A stretch of DNA of 64,000 bases from an uncultured Acidimicrobiales bacterium (lineage in GTDB: Bacteria > Actinomycetota > Acidimicrobiia > Acidimicrobiales > Hopanoidiivorantaceae), in NCBI GenBank assembly GCA_958295755.1, contig OY282367.1:868022-932021 (forward strand), read 5' to 3'. Both the position numbers and the translations under genes were made by a program. How positions within the stretch are numbered: position 1 is the first letter of the stretch; each line of letters starts with the position of its first letter. A model generated the notes under the pieces. The model saw nothing but the letters and a program-made list of their open reading frames with translations, had not been told where the DNA came from and searched no databases. Positions 7,796-17,971 of the stretch are shown piece by piece.

Positions 7796-9850
7796 GAGGC
7801 TAGTCCTTACCTACGACAGCACGCTGATAATCCTGTGGACTGGTATCCGTGGGGAGATGAAGCTTTTGAAGTTGCCCGAGAAACTGACAGACCTATATTG
7901 TTGTCGGTTGGTTATTCGGCATGTCATTGGTGCCATGTGATGGCACATGAATCCTTTGAAGACACTGCTACTGCTGAACAGATGAACGCTCTTTTTGTGA
8001 ATGTCAAGGTGGATCGGGAAGAGCGGCCTGATGTGGATGCTATTTACATGGAGGCGACTACTGCTATGACAGGCCATGGTGGCTGGCCGATGACGGTGTT
8101 TCTCACACCTGACGGGCATCCGTTTTATGCGGGCACATATTTTCCGCCAGAACCTCGCCAGTCTATGCCGTCATTTAGACAGATCATGGCGAGAGTGGCA
8201 GAGGCTTGGCAACAACAGCGATCTGAGTTTGTGGAGCAAGCCAAGCAAATCACAGAAGCCATCAGGCAGTCTTTGGAGACGCAGACTTTAGGCAGGGGAA
8301 AAGAAGACACTGCCACAACAGACCTGGCTGATGCAGCAGATATGCCTGACACAACAGATATGTCCGGCCTTATAGACAGGGCCGTCTTGTCTTTGCGGGC
8401 TCGCCATGACCCTGCTTGGGGCGGGTTTGGCACGGCACCAAAGTTCCCTCAAACGATGAACCTAGAGCTGTTGTTACGTGTCTATTGGCGCACCGGCGAC
8501 ACAGATTTGCTGCAGATTGTTGAAAACAGCTTTGACTGCATGTCTTCAGGAGGTATCTATGACCACCTAGGTGGCGGATTTGCTCGATACAGCGTAGATC
8601 GCCATTGGCTGGTGCCCCATTTTGAAAAGATGCTCTACGACAACGCCCTGCTCGCCCGGCTCGGTCTGCACCTCTGGCAGATCACAGGCAAGCCTAGATA
8701 CCTACAAGTTGTAGAAGAAACGATTAGCTATGTTTTACGGGATTTGCGTCACCCCAAAGGCGGATTCTATTCAGCGCAAGACGCTGACTCTGAGGGCGAA
8801 GAAGGCAAGTTCTATGTTTGGTCGCTACAAGAGATCAAAGAGGTTCTAGAAGATGTTGGCATCGCCTCAGAGTCGGAAGTTATCTCAGCATGGTATGGGG
8901 CCACAGAGCAAGGCAACTTTGAAGGAACAAACATCTTGTGGCGACCACAACGAGGTGATATCTTGCGTCAGCCAGTTATGGAGCAAGCCCGCCAAGCCCT
9001 CTTCAGTCGCCGCCAAACACGCATCTCACCGGGGTTGGACGATAAAGTCCTCACCGAATGGAACGCCCTTATGCTGGCAACCTTGGCAGAAGCCGCAGCT
9101 GCCACAGCCAATCAGGAATGGTTGAAGTCAGCGGTTACCAACGCTGAGTTTCTGTGTGAAAACTTGCGCCGTTCAGACGGCCGCTGGTTGCGCGTTTGGC
9201 AGGAGACGGGGGCAGCACGTTATGTCGCTTACGCGGCCGACTACGCCGCGCTTTGTGATGCTTTCACCCGCCTCTATGAAGCCACAGGCAAGAAATATTG
9301 GCTGGAAGAAGCCTGCCGAACCGCAGATGACATGCTGGAACTCTTCGCCGATACATCGGGCAGCTACGGCACACTATTCACGACTGGCACAGACGCTGAG
9401 AAACTGGTTGTGCGCCCTAAAGACACTATGGACAACGCCCTGCCATCAGCTAACAGCTCAGCATGTGTGGCACTAATCCGCTTACACCGGTTCACCCACG
9501 AGCGCAGATACTCACAGCAGGCTATGGCGATTATCCAAAGCTCAGAGCAGTTGTTAGGTCAAATCCCATCGGCGTTCGGACATCTCTTAATAGGGGCAGA
9601 TCTCATAGCGGCACCATCTATTGAAATTGTCATTACCGGAAGCAGATTAGATTTGGTTGGAAAAGTACAAGCCAGATATCTGCCTACTTCCGTCCTCTCA
9701 TGGGGAGACCCTCTTGAATCTCCCCTATGGGAAGGTCGAGCCGATACCGAAGCAGCATTTATCTGCCGAAATTCTGTTTGCGAACTACCACTAGATACCC
9801 CAGAAGCCTTTGCTAGTAGCCTTGACGCACTGGGGCCTGTGCGAGCTTAG
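7778..9850 (+). CDS. Thioredoxin-domain DUF255 protein (YyaL / SSP411 family)
   Basis: A 690-residue protein of the thioredoxin-like plus (alpha/alpha)6-barrel family. The N-terminal thioredoxin-like domain (about 1-165) carries the conserved [14 protein letters not shown] motif; the rest contains barrel signatures such as [40 protein letters not shown] and [19 protein letters not shown]. The GTG start is chosen because family members begin MNRL(A/K)xExSPYLxQHA, matching exactly from here. The biochemical role is unsettled. A low-complexity [12 protein letters not shown] segment at about residues 182-195 looks like a small in-frame duplication. Confidence 0.9.
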   Translation: MNRLAGEASPYLRQHADNPVDWYPWGDEAFEVARETDRPILLSVGYSACHWCHVMAHESFEDTATAEQMNALFVNVKVDREERPDVDAIYMEATTAMTGHGGWPMTVFLTPDGHPFYAGTYFPPEPRQSMPSFRQIMARVAEAWQQQRSEFVEQAKQITEAIRQSLETQTLGRGKEDTATTDLADAADMPDTTDMSGLIDRAVLSLRARHDPAWGGFGTAPKFPQTMNLELLLRVYWRTGDTDLLQIVENSFDCMSSGGIYDHLGGGFARYSVDRHWLVPHFEKMLYDNALLARLGLHLWQITGKPRYLQVVEETISYVLRDLRHPKGGFYSAQDADSEGEEGKFYVWSLQEIKEVLEDVGIASESEVISAWYGATEQGNFEGTNILWRPQRGDILRQPVMEQARQALFSRRQTRISPGLDDKVLTEWNALMLATLAEAAAATANQEWLKSAVTNAEFLCENLRRSDGRWLRVWQETGAARYVAYAADYAALCDAFTRLYEATGKKYWLEEACRTADDMLELFADTSGSYGTLFTTGTDAEKLVVRPKDTMDNALPSANSSACVALIRLHRFTHERRYSQQAMAIIQSSEQLLGQIPSAFGHLLIGADLIAAPSIEIVITGSRLDLVGKVQARYLPTSVLSWGDPLESPLWEGRADTEAAFICRNSVCELPLDTPEAFASSLDALGPVRA

Positions 9851-9876
9851 CGACAATGAGTATAGAATAGATATAG

Positions 9877-10587
9877 ATGGCAATGAAGTTTGAGACAAAA
9901 GACTGTTTGGAGTTGACAGAAGACGAACTCCAAGCGATGATAGATTTGTGCGAGGCAGCTTCTGAGCCTGTGGCACAAGAATTTCTGACATCCGAAAAAG
10001 AACGTTGGGTGCTGGTGTCGCTGAGCTATGAGAACGACCGTCTCAAAGGCTTTACTTTCTTTACCTTGGATCGCATCGGGGGAACACCGAGTATAGTCAC
10101 AGGCTTTGGATGCGTAGCTTGCTACAGCAAGCGTCGCACTGTGATGCGGGGATTAACGGCAGAGCAATTTAAACGCGCTTTGATCTCCTTCCCCGAAGAA
10201 GATGTGCTTGTGGGAGCGTGCTTCCAAGAAGCCGATTGCTATGAGGTATTCTGGAAGCTTGAAGACATTGTGCCTCGTCCGGGATATGACCCAAACGGTG
10301 AGGATCGAGCTTGGGGCACAAGACTAGCAAAACGATTTGGGATTGAAGACTCCGCTTACAGTCGCAGAGATTTCCGTATCAAAGGCTGCAGCGAAACTGC
10401 CCCGGTGTGGCGATATACAGACGCAACCGCCAAGAAGAACGGCTCTCAGAAGAGCGGCCCCAAAGAAAACGGTCCCAAGGAAAACGGCACAAGTGACTTG
10501 TTTTCAAAAGTCAAACCCGATAGAGGAGACAGCCTCATCGTTCATGGTTGGGTACGCAAAGAAGATCTGATCAAGTTCACGAGCTGA
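9877..10587 (+). CDS. Conserved-looking protein of unknown function
   Basis: A 236-residue soluble protein I cannot assign. The first half has alternating strands and helices with acidic N-terminal residues and a basic YSKRRTVMRGL segment, loosely recalling an N-acetyltransferase fold, but no clear acetyl-CoA loop. A middle segment (EEDVLVGACF ... VPRPGYDPNGEDRAWGTRLAKRFG) looks conserved in style. Residues 188-204 are a Lys/Asn/Gly-rich linker built of KENGPKENG repeats. It lies 26 bp downstream of the DUF255 gene on the same strand. Coding use looks normal. Confidence 0.65.
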   Translation: MAMKFETKDCLELTEDELQAMIDLCEAASEPVAQEFLTSEKERWVLVSLSYENDRLKGFTFFTLDRIGGTPSIVTGFGCVACYSKRRTVMRGLTAEQFKRALISFPEEDVLVGACFQEADCYEVFWKLEDIVPRPGYDPNGEDRAWGTRLAKRFGIEDSAYSRRDFRIKGCSETAPVWRYTDATAKKNGSQKSGPKENGPKENGTSDLFSKVKPDRGDSLIVHGWVRKEDLIKFTS

Positions 10588-10688
10588 CTCTGAGCTAAGT
10601 CTTCAGATTTTCCATCTGCGAAATGCCCAGATTAAAGCACAGAGATTAAAACACAAACTGCCCAGTACACAAGCTACACTGCAATGCG

Positions 10689-11105
10689 ATGACTGAAGAA
10701 AACACTGCCCCAGAGCAGATACCCATCGTCACATACCTCAACCTCGCAGACCCTCCGCATCTGAAAGCACAAGAGTGCAAAAGTTGCGGTGCTCGCTTCT
10801 TTGATAGGCGCAACGCTTGTGCCAGCTGTGGCGGAGGTTCTTTTGCGGAGGTAGCTGTGTCTTCTGATGGCGTATTGCAAGCTTTTACCATCGTGCACAG
10901 AGCAGCTCCAAGCATTCCTGTGCCCTATGTTTCAGCCATCGTAAAAACAGATGACGGCACTTCAGTGCGCTCTAATATTATCAATACCCCAGCCGATGTA
11001 GAGCATGTGACATTGGGTATGAGAGTCGCTCTAGCTACCTATGAAGTAGCTGAAGACGACAGAGGTACCAAGTGCATAGCTTTCGGCTATGAACCCTCAA
11101 GCTAG
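10689..11105 (+). CDS. DUF35 OB-fold protein with rubredoxin-like zinc ribbon
   Basis: A 138-residue acyl-CoA-associated OB-fold protein. The N-terminal zinc ribbon CKSCGARFFDRRNACASC has both C-X2-C pairs; the OB domain follows (about 55-130). Such proteins are typically encoded next to, and form complexes with, SCP-x-type thiolases or HMG-CoA-synthase-like enzymes and help bind acyl-CoA. That is the arrangement here: the thiolase gene starts 49 bp downstream. Confidence 0.9.
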   Translation: MTEENTAPEQIPIVTYLNLADPPHLKAQECKSCGARFFDRRNACASCGGGSFAEVAVSSDGVLQAFTIVHRAAPSIPVPYVSAIVKTDDGTSVRSNIINTPADVEHVTLGMRVALATYEVAEDDRGTKCIAFGYEPSS

Positions 11106-11154
11106 ATGAGATACAAATAACCAGAAAGCAAATGGCTAGAAAGGAAGTTCTGCA

Positions 11155-12357
11155 ATGAATAGCGACCTTTGGATACTCGGAACACATATGACGCCTTTCA
11201 GGCGACAGCCAGATTTAGATGTGGTAGATCTCGCATCACAGGCAGCTTTGGGTGCTATGAAAGATGGCGAAGTTGGCATTGCCGACATGGATATCTTGGC
11301 ATGCGGCTCGCTCTTCCAAGCCAGCGCAGGATTAGGACAGCAGCTACAAGACCAGATAGGGCAGACAGGTATACCTGTCTACAATGTCTCCAACGCTTGC
11401 GCTACTGGTGCCACTGCTTTGCGTACGGTCATCATGTCTATCAAAGCTGGTGAGTCTGAGATGGGCTTGGCTGTAGGTGTGGAGCAGATGGGCAAGATGG
11501 GCTTGTTGGCAGGTGCATCTCGCCGCTCTGACGAAAATGTCTATGAACCATCTGGACGCTACGGCTCTGTTATGTCAGTGGATGGCATTTTAGGCACCAA
11601 CACAATGCCCGGCGTTTTCGCACAAGCTGGCATGAAATATGCCTATGAAAACGACGGCGTAGATTTTGAGCAGTTTGCCAAGGTAGCTCAAAAGAATCAC
11701 GCTCATTCCACGATGAACCCACTAGCTCAATATCAAAAAGAGTTTTCCCTAGAAGAGGTAATGCAGTCGCCGATGACTTCATATCCGAACACTCTGCTTA
11801 TGTGTTGCCCAACAGGTGATGGGGCCGCCGCAGCTGTTGTGGTGAGCGGTGAGCGGCTTCGTTCGCTGTCAACTGAGCAGCAAAAGCGGGCTGTGAAGAT
11901 TTCTGCTTCGGTGCTGACTAGCGATCCCTATGTCGAAGACGGTCAAGTGCAGCCTGATGTCAATACCCTCACACGCAACGCATCTACAGCTGCCTATGAA
12001 GCAGCCGGAATCGGCCCCGAAGACTTAGATTTGGTAGAGCTACATGACTGCTTCGCAACAGCTGAGCTAATACACTACGACAACCTGCAGCTTTGCGAGT
12101 CTGGAGGCGCGGGAGATTTCATAGATTCGGGCGCGCCCTACCGCAACGGTTCAATGCCAGTGAATGTCTCAGGAGGACTTATCTCCAAAGGTCATCCCAT
12201 CGGGGCTACTGGCATAGCGAATGTCTATGAGGTAGCTACACATTTGAGGGGTGAAGCCGGTGACCGTCAAATTCCCGATGCCAAAGTTGGTCTTACTCAT
12301 GTGATCGGTTTAGGGTCTTCTTGTGGGGTCCATATTTTGGAGGCTGCCGCCGTCTGA
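11155..12357 (+). CDS. Thiolase-family acyltransferase (SCP-x / lipid-transfer type)
   Basis: A 400-residue condensing-enzyme fold protein of the thiolase superfamily, acting on acyl-CoA thioesters in lipid or sterol side-chain metabolism. The nucleophile is Cys82 in SNACATGATAL; the second-half catalytic region has ELHDCFATAEL and SGGLISKGHPIGATG. The C-terminal Cys-X-Gly typical of degradative thiolases is replaced by GLGSSCGVHILE, in keeping with the SCP-x/SCP2-thiolase group. Substrate cannot be told from sequence. It pairs with the DUF35 gene upstream. Confidence 0.88.
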   Translation: MNSDLWILGTHMTPFRRQPDLDVVDLASQAALGAMKDGEVGIADMDILACGSLFQASAGLGQQLQDQIGQTGIPVYNVSNACATGATALRTVIMSIKAGESEMGLAVGVEQMGKMGLLAGASRRSDENVYEPSGRYGSVMSVDGILGTNTMPGVFAQAGMKYAYENDGVDFEQFAKVAQKNHAHSTMNPLAQYQKEFSLEEVMQSPMTSYPNTLLMCCPTGDGAAAAVVVSGERLRSLSTEQQKRAVKISASVLTSDPYVEDGQVQPDVNTLTRNASTAAYEAAGIGPEDLDLVELHDCFATAELIHYDNLQLCESGGAGDFIDSGAPYRNGSMPVNVSGGLISKGHPIGATGIANVYEVATHLRGEAGDRQIPDAKVGLTHVIGLGSSCGVHILEAAAV

Positions 12358-12400
12358 CATGCCGCAGCTGTGGCAGTCTGATAGGCCATAGCCATAGTAG

Positions 12401-12419
12401 AGCCGGCTCAAATCCGGCT
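12401..12419. terminator. Possible hairpin between converging thiolase and dnaE genes
   Basis: A perfect 6-bp inverted repeat AGCCGG-N7-CCGGCT lies at the junction of two convergent genes and overlaps the dnaE stop codon region. It could end transcription in either direction, but no T-run follows on either strand, so a canonical intrinsic terminator is not established. Confidence 0.3.
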
Positions 12420-15400
12420 GACTCTGCACTCCCCTAGCAATCTTGGAAGCTCTGTCAAGGCTTCTTCGCTCACCTGCTTGGAAATAGATAACAAAGATAC
12501 GCCCTCAAGATTCATTACCAGATCTATATCGCCAGGGTTCTCCCAAAGAAAATCTTTGAGGGTTCTTAGGTTCTCTGGCGAAAGGTTTACTTCGTGGCAG
12601 TGAACGCAAGCTACAGGCATTTGCTTGGGCACTGCTGGTAGCTTCTCGACATTTGAGACGATTATCTGCGATGAATCTCGGCCACGGTCTAAGCGCCCAG
12701 ATACAGCCACGACCGCGTCTTCCACAAGAAGATCTTGAAACTTTTCATAGTTATTATTGAAAACCACAATCTCAACCGTGTGTTCGAAGTCTTCCAATCT
12801 GCCCGTGAGCATTGTGCCCCCATTGCGGGTGGTGCGAATGCGAATTGATGTGAGCATGCCCGTTACAATGTGGTGGCCACCATCTGGAATTTCTAAAAGT
12901 TGTCCAATGGCAAGTGTGCTCTTAGCTTTCATGATGCTCTCATAGCCATCCAGAGGGTGACTGCTGATATAGAGACCGAGCATCTCTTTTTCATCCTGCA
13001 ACCGCTGGGCAGGCATCGCTGGGCGAGAAGGGATAGACGGTCGCGCGACCTCGCTAGCTTCTCCAAAAAGCGATACGAAGCCTCTTTCCGTGGCGTCGCG
13101 GGTTTGCAGCGAAGCATCAATAATGTCTTCAAAGACATTCAAAAGGCTTTCTCTGTTGTGCGGAAGAAAGTCGAAGCTACCAGCCTTGATGAGCGATTCC
13201 ACCAGCCGCTTGTTGAGACACATTCTGGGCACCCTGTCGACAAAGTTGTTGAAACTCTCAAATGGGCCTGCCTCTAAGCGTTCTCTAACTAGCATCTCTG
13301 AGTGGATTGTGCCTATGTTGCGCACGGCAGAGAGACCGAAAGATATGGCTTCTATGCCATCGGGCTGAGTAACCACAGAGAAGTCCACTTCTGAGTTATT
13401 GATGTCGGGAAGCAAAACCGGAATATTCTTCTGACGGCATTCACCTAGATAACTGCGAGTGCGGTCTTGGTCGGATTTGCTGCTGGTGAGCAGAGCTGCC
13501 AGAAACTCCACAGGATAGTTGGCTTTTAGAAAGGCAGTCTGATAGGCAAGTAGTCCGTAAGAATAAGAGTGGCTCTTGTTGAAGGCATAGTCGGCAAAAG
13601 GTTCGATAATCGCCCACCACTGATTGCCTAGTTTTTCGCCGTAGCCTTCATTCACGCAGCCTTCTACAAACTTTATTTTTTCCTTCCCCATTACTGCGCG
13701 TATCTTCTTGCCGCAAGCTTTGCGCAAGCTGTCGGCGTCTTCCAAGCTGTAGCCTGCGAACTTCTGAGCGATCCTCATCATGGATTCTTGATAGATCATC
13801 AAACCGTAGGTCTCCGACAAGATTTCTTCTGCTTCCGGATGGAGGTACTCTACTTTTTCGCGGTTGTTCTTGCGATCGGCATAAGCATCGTGCATTTTGG
13901 CTTCCATCGGGCCTGGACGATACAGTGCTACCAGAGCGGCGATGTCTTCAAATTCAGTTGGAGCTAGCGAGCGCATAAGAGTGCGCATCGGGCCGCTTTC
14001 AAGCTGGAATACTCCGGTTGTATCGCCTAGACGAAGTAGCTCGTAAGTGGGTTCATCATCTAATGGAATATCTTCAATTACTACTTCGATGCCACGAGTC
14101 TTGGCGATGATTTTCAAAGTTTCAGTGATGATATCTAAGTTGCGCAGACCCAGCAAATCCATCTTTAACAGGCCCATGTCTTCCACAGCACCCATTTCAA
14201 ATTGAGTGACTATGGGAGCACTGTCGGGGTCTTCGCCACTGGCTGGCTTGCGTTGGATCGGCATATAGTTCGTAATAGGTTCTTTAGTAACCACCACGGC
14301 GGCTGCGTGCACGCTGTCTTGTCGGCAAAGCCCTTCCAACCCTTTGGCAGCGTCTATGACTTCGCGCGCTTCGGGGTTTTCGCTGTAGAGGGTGCGCAAG
14401 TCGGCGGCGTTCTCATAGCCGACTTCGTAGCCCTCTTTCTTTTCAAAGCAGGCATGCAAGGGGGTATCGCGCCCTAAAATCAGCGGCGGAATGACTTTGG
14501 CTAATCTGTCGCCCAGCCCATAAGGGAAGCCCAACACTCTGGCAGAATCTCTAACAGCTTGGCGAGCCTTGATGCGAGCAAAGGTGATGATCTGAGCCAC
14601 ATGCTCACGTCCGTAAAAGTCGGAAAGGTATCTGATCAGCTCGTCTCTGTAGCGGGAGTCGAAATCTATATCAATATCTGGCATCTGCCTGCGCCCGGGA
14701 TTCAAAAAACGCTCAAACAGCAAGTCATAGCGGATTGGGTCCAAGTCGGTTATCTCCAGGCAATACGATACGGCACTGCCGGCCGCGCTTCCCCGCCCTG
14801 GGCCGACCCTGATGTCGCGCCCTTTAGCGTATTTCACAAGGTCCCAGACGATCAAAAAGTATGCTGAAAATCCCATTTCTGAGATGATGCGTAGCTCGTA
14901 GCTAAGACGGTCGGCTATCTCGTCTGTGAGATTTTTGCCCCAACGTCTTTTAGCACCTGCTAAAGTTAGATCGCGAAGATAGTTGTCTTCTGAATCGTAG
15001 CCTTCGGGAAGGGGGTAAGAAGGTAGCTGAGGTTCGCCGAATTTGATTTCAACATCACATCGCTCGGCAATTTGTAGGGTATTGTCGCAGGCATCAGGTA
15101 ACTCAGCAAAGAGTTGGCGCATCTCAGCAGATGTTTTGAGATAGTGTTGGTCGCCGTGAAATTTGAGGCGATTCTGGTCGGCCACCTGAGCACCAGTCTG
15201 CACGCACAACAAGACATCGTGAGAAACTGCGTCGGAGCGGTGGGTGTAATGGGTGTCGTTGGTGGCAAGCAGAGAGACATCAAGGTTGCGACCGATATCT
15301 AGCAAACCTTTCAAGTTCTCTTGCTGGGCTGGAATGCCGTGATCTTGCAGTTCTATAAAAAAGTTGTCTTTGCCAAAAATATCGCGCAGCCTGCCAGCAT

Positions 15401-15914
15401 ATTTCAGAGCTTGTTTGGGCATTCCTTGCATCAGAGCTTGATTCACATGGCTACCGAGGCACCCAGTGGTAGCTATGAGACCTTCTGAGTGCTGGCTAAG
15501 TACTTCCCAATCCACCCTCGGTTTGTAATAGTAACCCTCCAGAAATGCTCTGGATGCAACTTGAATGAGGTTCTTATATCCGATACCGTTTTCAGCTAGC
15601 AAAGTGAGATGGTAGTAGAGCTTGCCCCCTTGGGCAGTTTCGCCGCCAGTGTCGTCTAGTTTGCCTCGGCGCACCGGTCGTTCGGCTCTATTTTCGTGCG
15701 CCATGTATGCTTCAGTGCCGATGATAGGTTTGATCCCACTTTCGTGGCAAGCTCGGTAGAACTCAACCACGCCATACATATTTCCGTGGTCTGTGATTCC
15801 CAGAGCTGGCTGGCCGTCGCGTGCTGCTGCGTCAACCAAGTCTCCTAATCTAGATGCCCCGTCTAGCAGAGAGTATTCAGTGTGGACATGCAGGTGGCAG
15901 AAGGAGTCGGACAT
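12408..15914 (-). CDS. dnaE: DNA polymerase III alpha subunit (DnaE)
   Basis: A 1168-residue replicative polymerase, normal length for DnaE1. It starts with the PHP domain (HLHVHTEYSLLDGASRLG, residues 1-210), followed by palm and fingers with the catalytic acidic motif PDIDIDFDSRYRDEL near residue 411 and GPGRGSAAGSAVSYCL before it. A helix-hairpin-helix tandem and a C-terminal OB-fold (VTGMLTSIRIRTTRNGG) follow. The ATG at 15914 directly starts MSDSFCHLHVHTEYS as in homologues. The proteasome activator gene lies 39 bp upstream on the same strand. The leader between them contains a duplicated 14-mer (GGTGGCTGTAGATA, twice in about 15922-15949). Confidence 0.97.
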   Translation of the reverse strand: MSDSFCHLHVHTEYSLLDGASRLGDLVDAAARDGQPALGITDHGNMYGVVEFYRACHESGIKPIIGTEAYMAHENRAERPVRRGKLDDTGGETAQGGKLYYHLTLLAENGIGYKNLIQVASRAFLEGYYYKPRVDWEVLSQHSEGLIATTGCLGSHVNQALMQGMPKQALKYAGRLRDIFGKDNFFIELQDHGIPAQQENLKGLLDIGRNLDVSLLATNDTHYTHRSDAVSHDVLLCVQTGAQVADQNRLKFHGDQHYLKTSAEMRQLFAELPDACDNTLQIAERCDVEIKFGEPQLPSYPLPEGYDSEDNYLRDLTLAGAKRRWGKNLTDEIADRLSYELRIISEMGFSAYFLIVWDLVKYAKGRDIRVGPGRGSAAGSAVSYCLEITDLDPIRYDLLFERFLNPGRRQMPDIDIDFDSRYRDELIRYLSDFYGREHVAQIITFARIKARQAVRDSARVLGFPYGLGDRLAKVIPPLILGRDTPLHACFEKKEGYEVGYENAADLRTLYSENPEAREVIDAAKGLEGLCRQDSVHAAAVVVTKEPITNYMPIQRKPASGEDPDSAPIVTQFEMGAVEDMGLLKMDLLGLRNLDIITETLKIIAKTRGIEVVIEDIPLDDEPTYELLRLGDTTGVFQLESGPMRTLMRSLAPTEFEDIAALVALYRPGPMEAKMHDAYADRKNNREKVEYLHPEAEEILSETYGLMIYQESMMRIAQKFAGYSLEDADSLRKACGKKIRAVMGKEKIKFVEGCVNEGYGEKLGNQWWAIIEPFADYAFNKSHSYSYGLLAYQTAFLKANYPVEFLAALLTSSKSDQDRTRSYLGECRQKNIPVLLPDINNSEVDFSVVTQPDGIEAISFGLSAVRNIGTIHSEMLVRERLEAGPFESFNNFVDRVPRMCLNKRLVESLIKAGSFDFLPHNRESLLNVFEDIIDASLQTRDATERGFVSLFGEASEVARPSIPSRPAMPAQRLQDEKEMLGLYISSHPLDGYESIMKAKSTLAIGQLLEIPDGGHHIVTGMLTSIRIRTTRNGGTMLTGRLEDFEHTVEIVVFNNNYEKFQDLLVEDAVVAVSGRLDRGRDSSQIIVSNVEKLPAVPKQMPVACVHCHEVNLSPENLRTLKDFLWENPGDIDLVMNLEGVSLLSISKQVSEEALTELPRLLGECRVSRI

Positions 15915-15953
15915 TATTCCTGGTGGCTGTAGATAGGTGGCTGTAGATATCTG

Positions 15954-16460
15954 CTATAGGTATGTGCCGGGTGGCTCAGGAAGTTCCCGAGGGCGACCGC
16001 CCGGCGGCAAAGATGCACGCATATTTGCAAGCTGATTCTGAGCAGCTACCTGTTGAGCAAACAGGGTAGCTTGGATGCCTTGAATGAGACCTTCTAACCA
16101 ACCCACTAGCTGGGCTTTTGCTACGCGGAGCTCGTCGCGGGTAGGAGCGGTTTTTTCCATGAATGGACTAGTGAGGCGTTCTAGCTCGTCTTGTAGATCT
16201 TCAGAGACAGATGCACTGAGCTCGGTTACAGAAGCCTCATAGATTTCACGAAGACGGTTGCGGCTCAACTCATCTAGGGGATCAGCTCGAATTTCGGCAA
16301 GTAGCTGGCGTAGCATCCCGCCTAGACGCATAACCTTGGCTGGCTGCTCAATGGTGTCATCTTGTGACTCTGGAACAGGCTCTGGGACAATGATGGCGTT
16401 CTCTGAGGAAACTTGTGTCGACAACACACTTTCATCTGATACTGGTTGTTGGTCCTTCAT
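15954..16460 (-). CDS. bpa: Bacterial proteasome activator Bpa
   Basis: A 168-residue DUF2587 protein. Bpa (PafE) of mycobacteria forms an ATP-independent dodecameric ring that opens the 20S proteasome. Here the helical core runs from about residue 43 (MRLGGMLRQLLAEIRADPLD) through ELRVAKAQLVGWLEGLIQGI to a QQVAAQNQLANM helix. The C-terminus is GTYL, corresponding to the GQYL proteasome-docking motif of Mycobacterium. The first 40 residues are acidic and disordered-looking. Its presence predicts prcA/prcB elsewhere in the genome. Confidence 0.92.
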   Translation of the reverse strand: MKDQQPVSDESVLSTQVSSENAIIVPEPVPESQDDTIEQPAKVMRLGGMLRQLLAEIRADPLDELSRNRLREIYEASVTELSASVSEDLQDELERLTSPFMEKTAPTRDELRVAKAQLVGWLEGLIQGIQATLFAQQVAAQNQLANMRASLPPGGRPRELPEPPGTYL

Positions 16461-16554
16461 AAATTATTAGATTACTTTCTTTCTCTCTGGTATCAGCATT
16501 TTTGGCTGGCAAGCCTTATTAGGAGATGTCAGAGCGTCTAGCATAGACTGCAGA

Positions 16555-16989
16555 ATGAAAGTCTCTACACGCGGCGATTATGCCTGTCGGGCATTGCTGT
16601 CTCTGTCTCTTCACGCAGAGGGCTCGCCCACTACCACCAGTGACATAGCCGAGCGCACAGGTTTACCACAGCCCTATTTAGAACAGATATTGCTGGCTCT
16701 GAAAGGGGCAGGGCTGGTGACTTCCAAGCGAGGCGTAGGCGGAGGCTATCTGCTGTCTCGCCAGCCAGAGCTAATCGCACTCAGCGAAATTGTGGGCGCA
16801 GTAGATGGCCCCATCGTGGCTGGCGATTTTGTTGAGCCTCACACAGACGGTGCCTGCGACCATGAAGGCCGTTGCGTGCTACTGTCTGTCTGGGCCTATG
16901 TCGGCGATCAAATGCGAGACTTGCTCGGCTCGCTCACCCTAGCCGACATAACTAGCATGTCAAAAGGCGAAATCCCCTGGCTGGAATAG
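16555..16989 (+). CDS. Rrf2-family transcriptional regulator
   Basis: A 144-residue winged-helix repressor. The N-terminus MKVSTRGDYACRALLSL and the wing KRGVGGGYLLSRQPELI are family hallmarks. Iron-sulfur members such as IscR and NsrR use three cysteines; here the loop ACDHEGRC holds only two, with a nearby His, so cluster binding is uncertain and the ligand set may differ. It is divergent from bpa across a 94-bp gap that probably contains both promoters. Its target genes are not evident. Confidence 0.88.
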   Translation: MKVSTRGDYACRALLSLSLHAEGSPTTTSDIAERTGLPQPYLEQILLALKGAGLVTSKRGVGGGYLLSRQPELIALSEIVGAVDGPIVAGDFVEPHTDGACDHEGRCVLLSVWAYVGDQMRDLLGSLTLADITSMSKGEIPWLE

Positions 16990-17041
16990 CACCGCAGCGT
17001 GGGATACTGCGCTTTGCTAAATTATTGATGTAAGTTCTAGC

Positions 17042-17971
17042 TTACGCGAGCAAAAGTTGGGTTAGGTCGGGTGGGAGAGGTGAAGTAAATGAGAGGGGTT
17101 GCGCGGTGATAGGGTGCGCCAAGGACAGATGAGAGCTGTGAAGGGCTGGACGGGTTAGGGGTGGCGAATTAGGGGTAGTGGCAGTGGTAGTGGCAGTGCT
17201 ATAGACATCATCGCCTAAGACGGAATGGCCTATGGCAGCAAGATGGACTCGGATTTGGTGGGTTCGCCCAGTTTCTAACTGGCATTTCAAGAGTGCGGCA
17301 TTGGCAAAGCGTTGGATAACTTCATAGTGAGTGATAGCCTCGCGACCACTAGCTACAACTGTCATTTCAGTGGGGCGGCGAGGTGAGCGACCTATAGGGG
17401 CATCAATAGTGCCTTTGTCATTTTGTGGCACACCTTGGCAGAACGCCAAGTATTCTCGCACAACAACATGGCGCGAGAACATCTCGACCATCACCCCATA
17501 AGCCTCATTACTTCTAGCTACTACCATGAGACCGCTGGTGCCTTTATCTAAGCGATGAACTATACCGGGACGGCCCACCTCACCCACTTCAGAGATCTCT
17601 GGAAATCTTGCCAGCAGTCCTGCCACCAAAGTACCAGAAAGATTGCCAGAACCGGGATGGACTACAACATTAGGAGCTTTCTCAAGCACTAACAAGTCTG
17701 TGTCTTCATGGACTATTTCAACGGATACATCGGGATCGCCCACAAGTTTGGGCTGCAGATTTTCAATGGCTTCGGCATCTGCCCGTAAGGTTGTGCCAGC
17801 GGTTAGGCGAGTTGCTGGGGCAGTCAGAGGTTTGCCTTTGAGATGCACGCTACCTTCAGCTATGAGCTTGGAGGCTTGAGATCTGCTGATACCCAACAGC
17901 AGTGCCAAAGAACGATCAAGCCTCTCACCTTCAAGTGAGGAAGGCACCTCAAGGCTGAGAAGTTTTGACAT
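17042..17971 (-). CDS. rluD: RluD-type 23S rRNA pseudouridine synthase
   Basis: An S4-domain (about residues 15-75) plus RluA/RluD catalytic domain protein. The catalytic Asp is in GIVHRLDKGTSGLMVVA; LETGRTHQIRVHLAAIGH is also typical. I place the start at the ATG at 17971 (MSKLLSLEVPSSLEGERLD), giving 309 residues and matching family N-termini. An upstream in-frame ATG at 18064 would add 31 Thr/Lys-rich residues that overlap lspA. With the chosen start the gene overlaps the lspA 3' end by 23 bp, the usual lspA-rluD arrangement. The C-terminus has a Thr-rich insertion (TATTTATTPN). Confidence 0.9.
   Translation of the reverse strand: MSKLLSLEVPSSLEGERLDRSLALLLGISRSQASKLIAEGSVHLKGKPLTAPATRLTAGTTLRADAEAIENLQPKLVGDPDVSVEIVHEDTDLLVLEKAPNVVVHPGSGNLSGTLVAGLLARFPEISEVGEVGRPGIVHRLDKGTSGLMVVARSNEAYGVMVEMFSRHVVVREYLAFCQGVPQNDKGTIDAPIGRSPRRPTEMTVVASGREAITHYEVIQRFANAALLKCQLETGRTHQIRVHLAAIGHSVLGDDVYSTATTTATTPNSPPLTRPALHSSHLSLAHPITAQPLSFTSPLPPDLTQLLLA

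Noticed and set aside
16989..17040. Hairpin CGCAG-N9-CTGCG after the Rrf2 gene as terminator
   Set aside because: Only a 5-bp stem with a large loop and no T-run; too weak to call.
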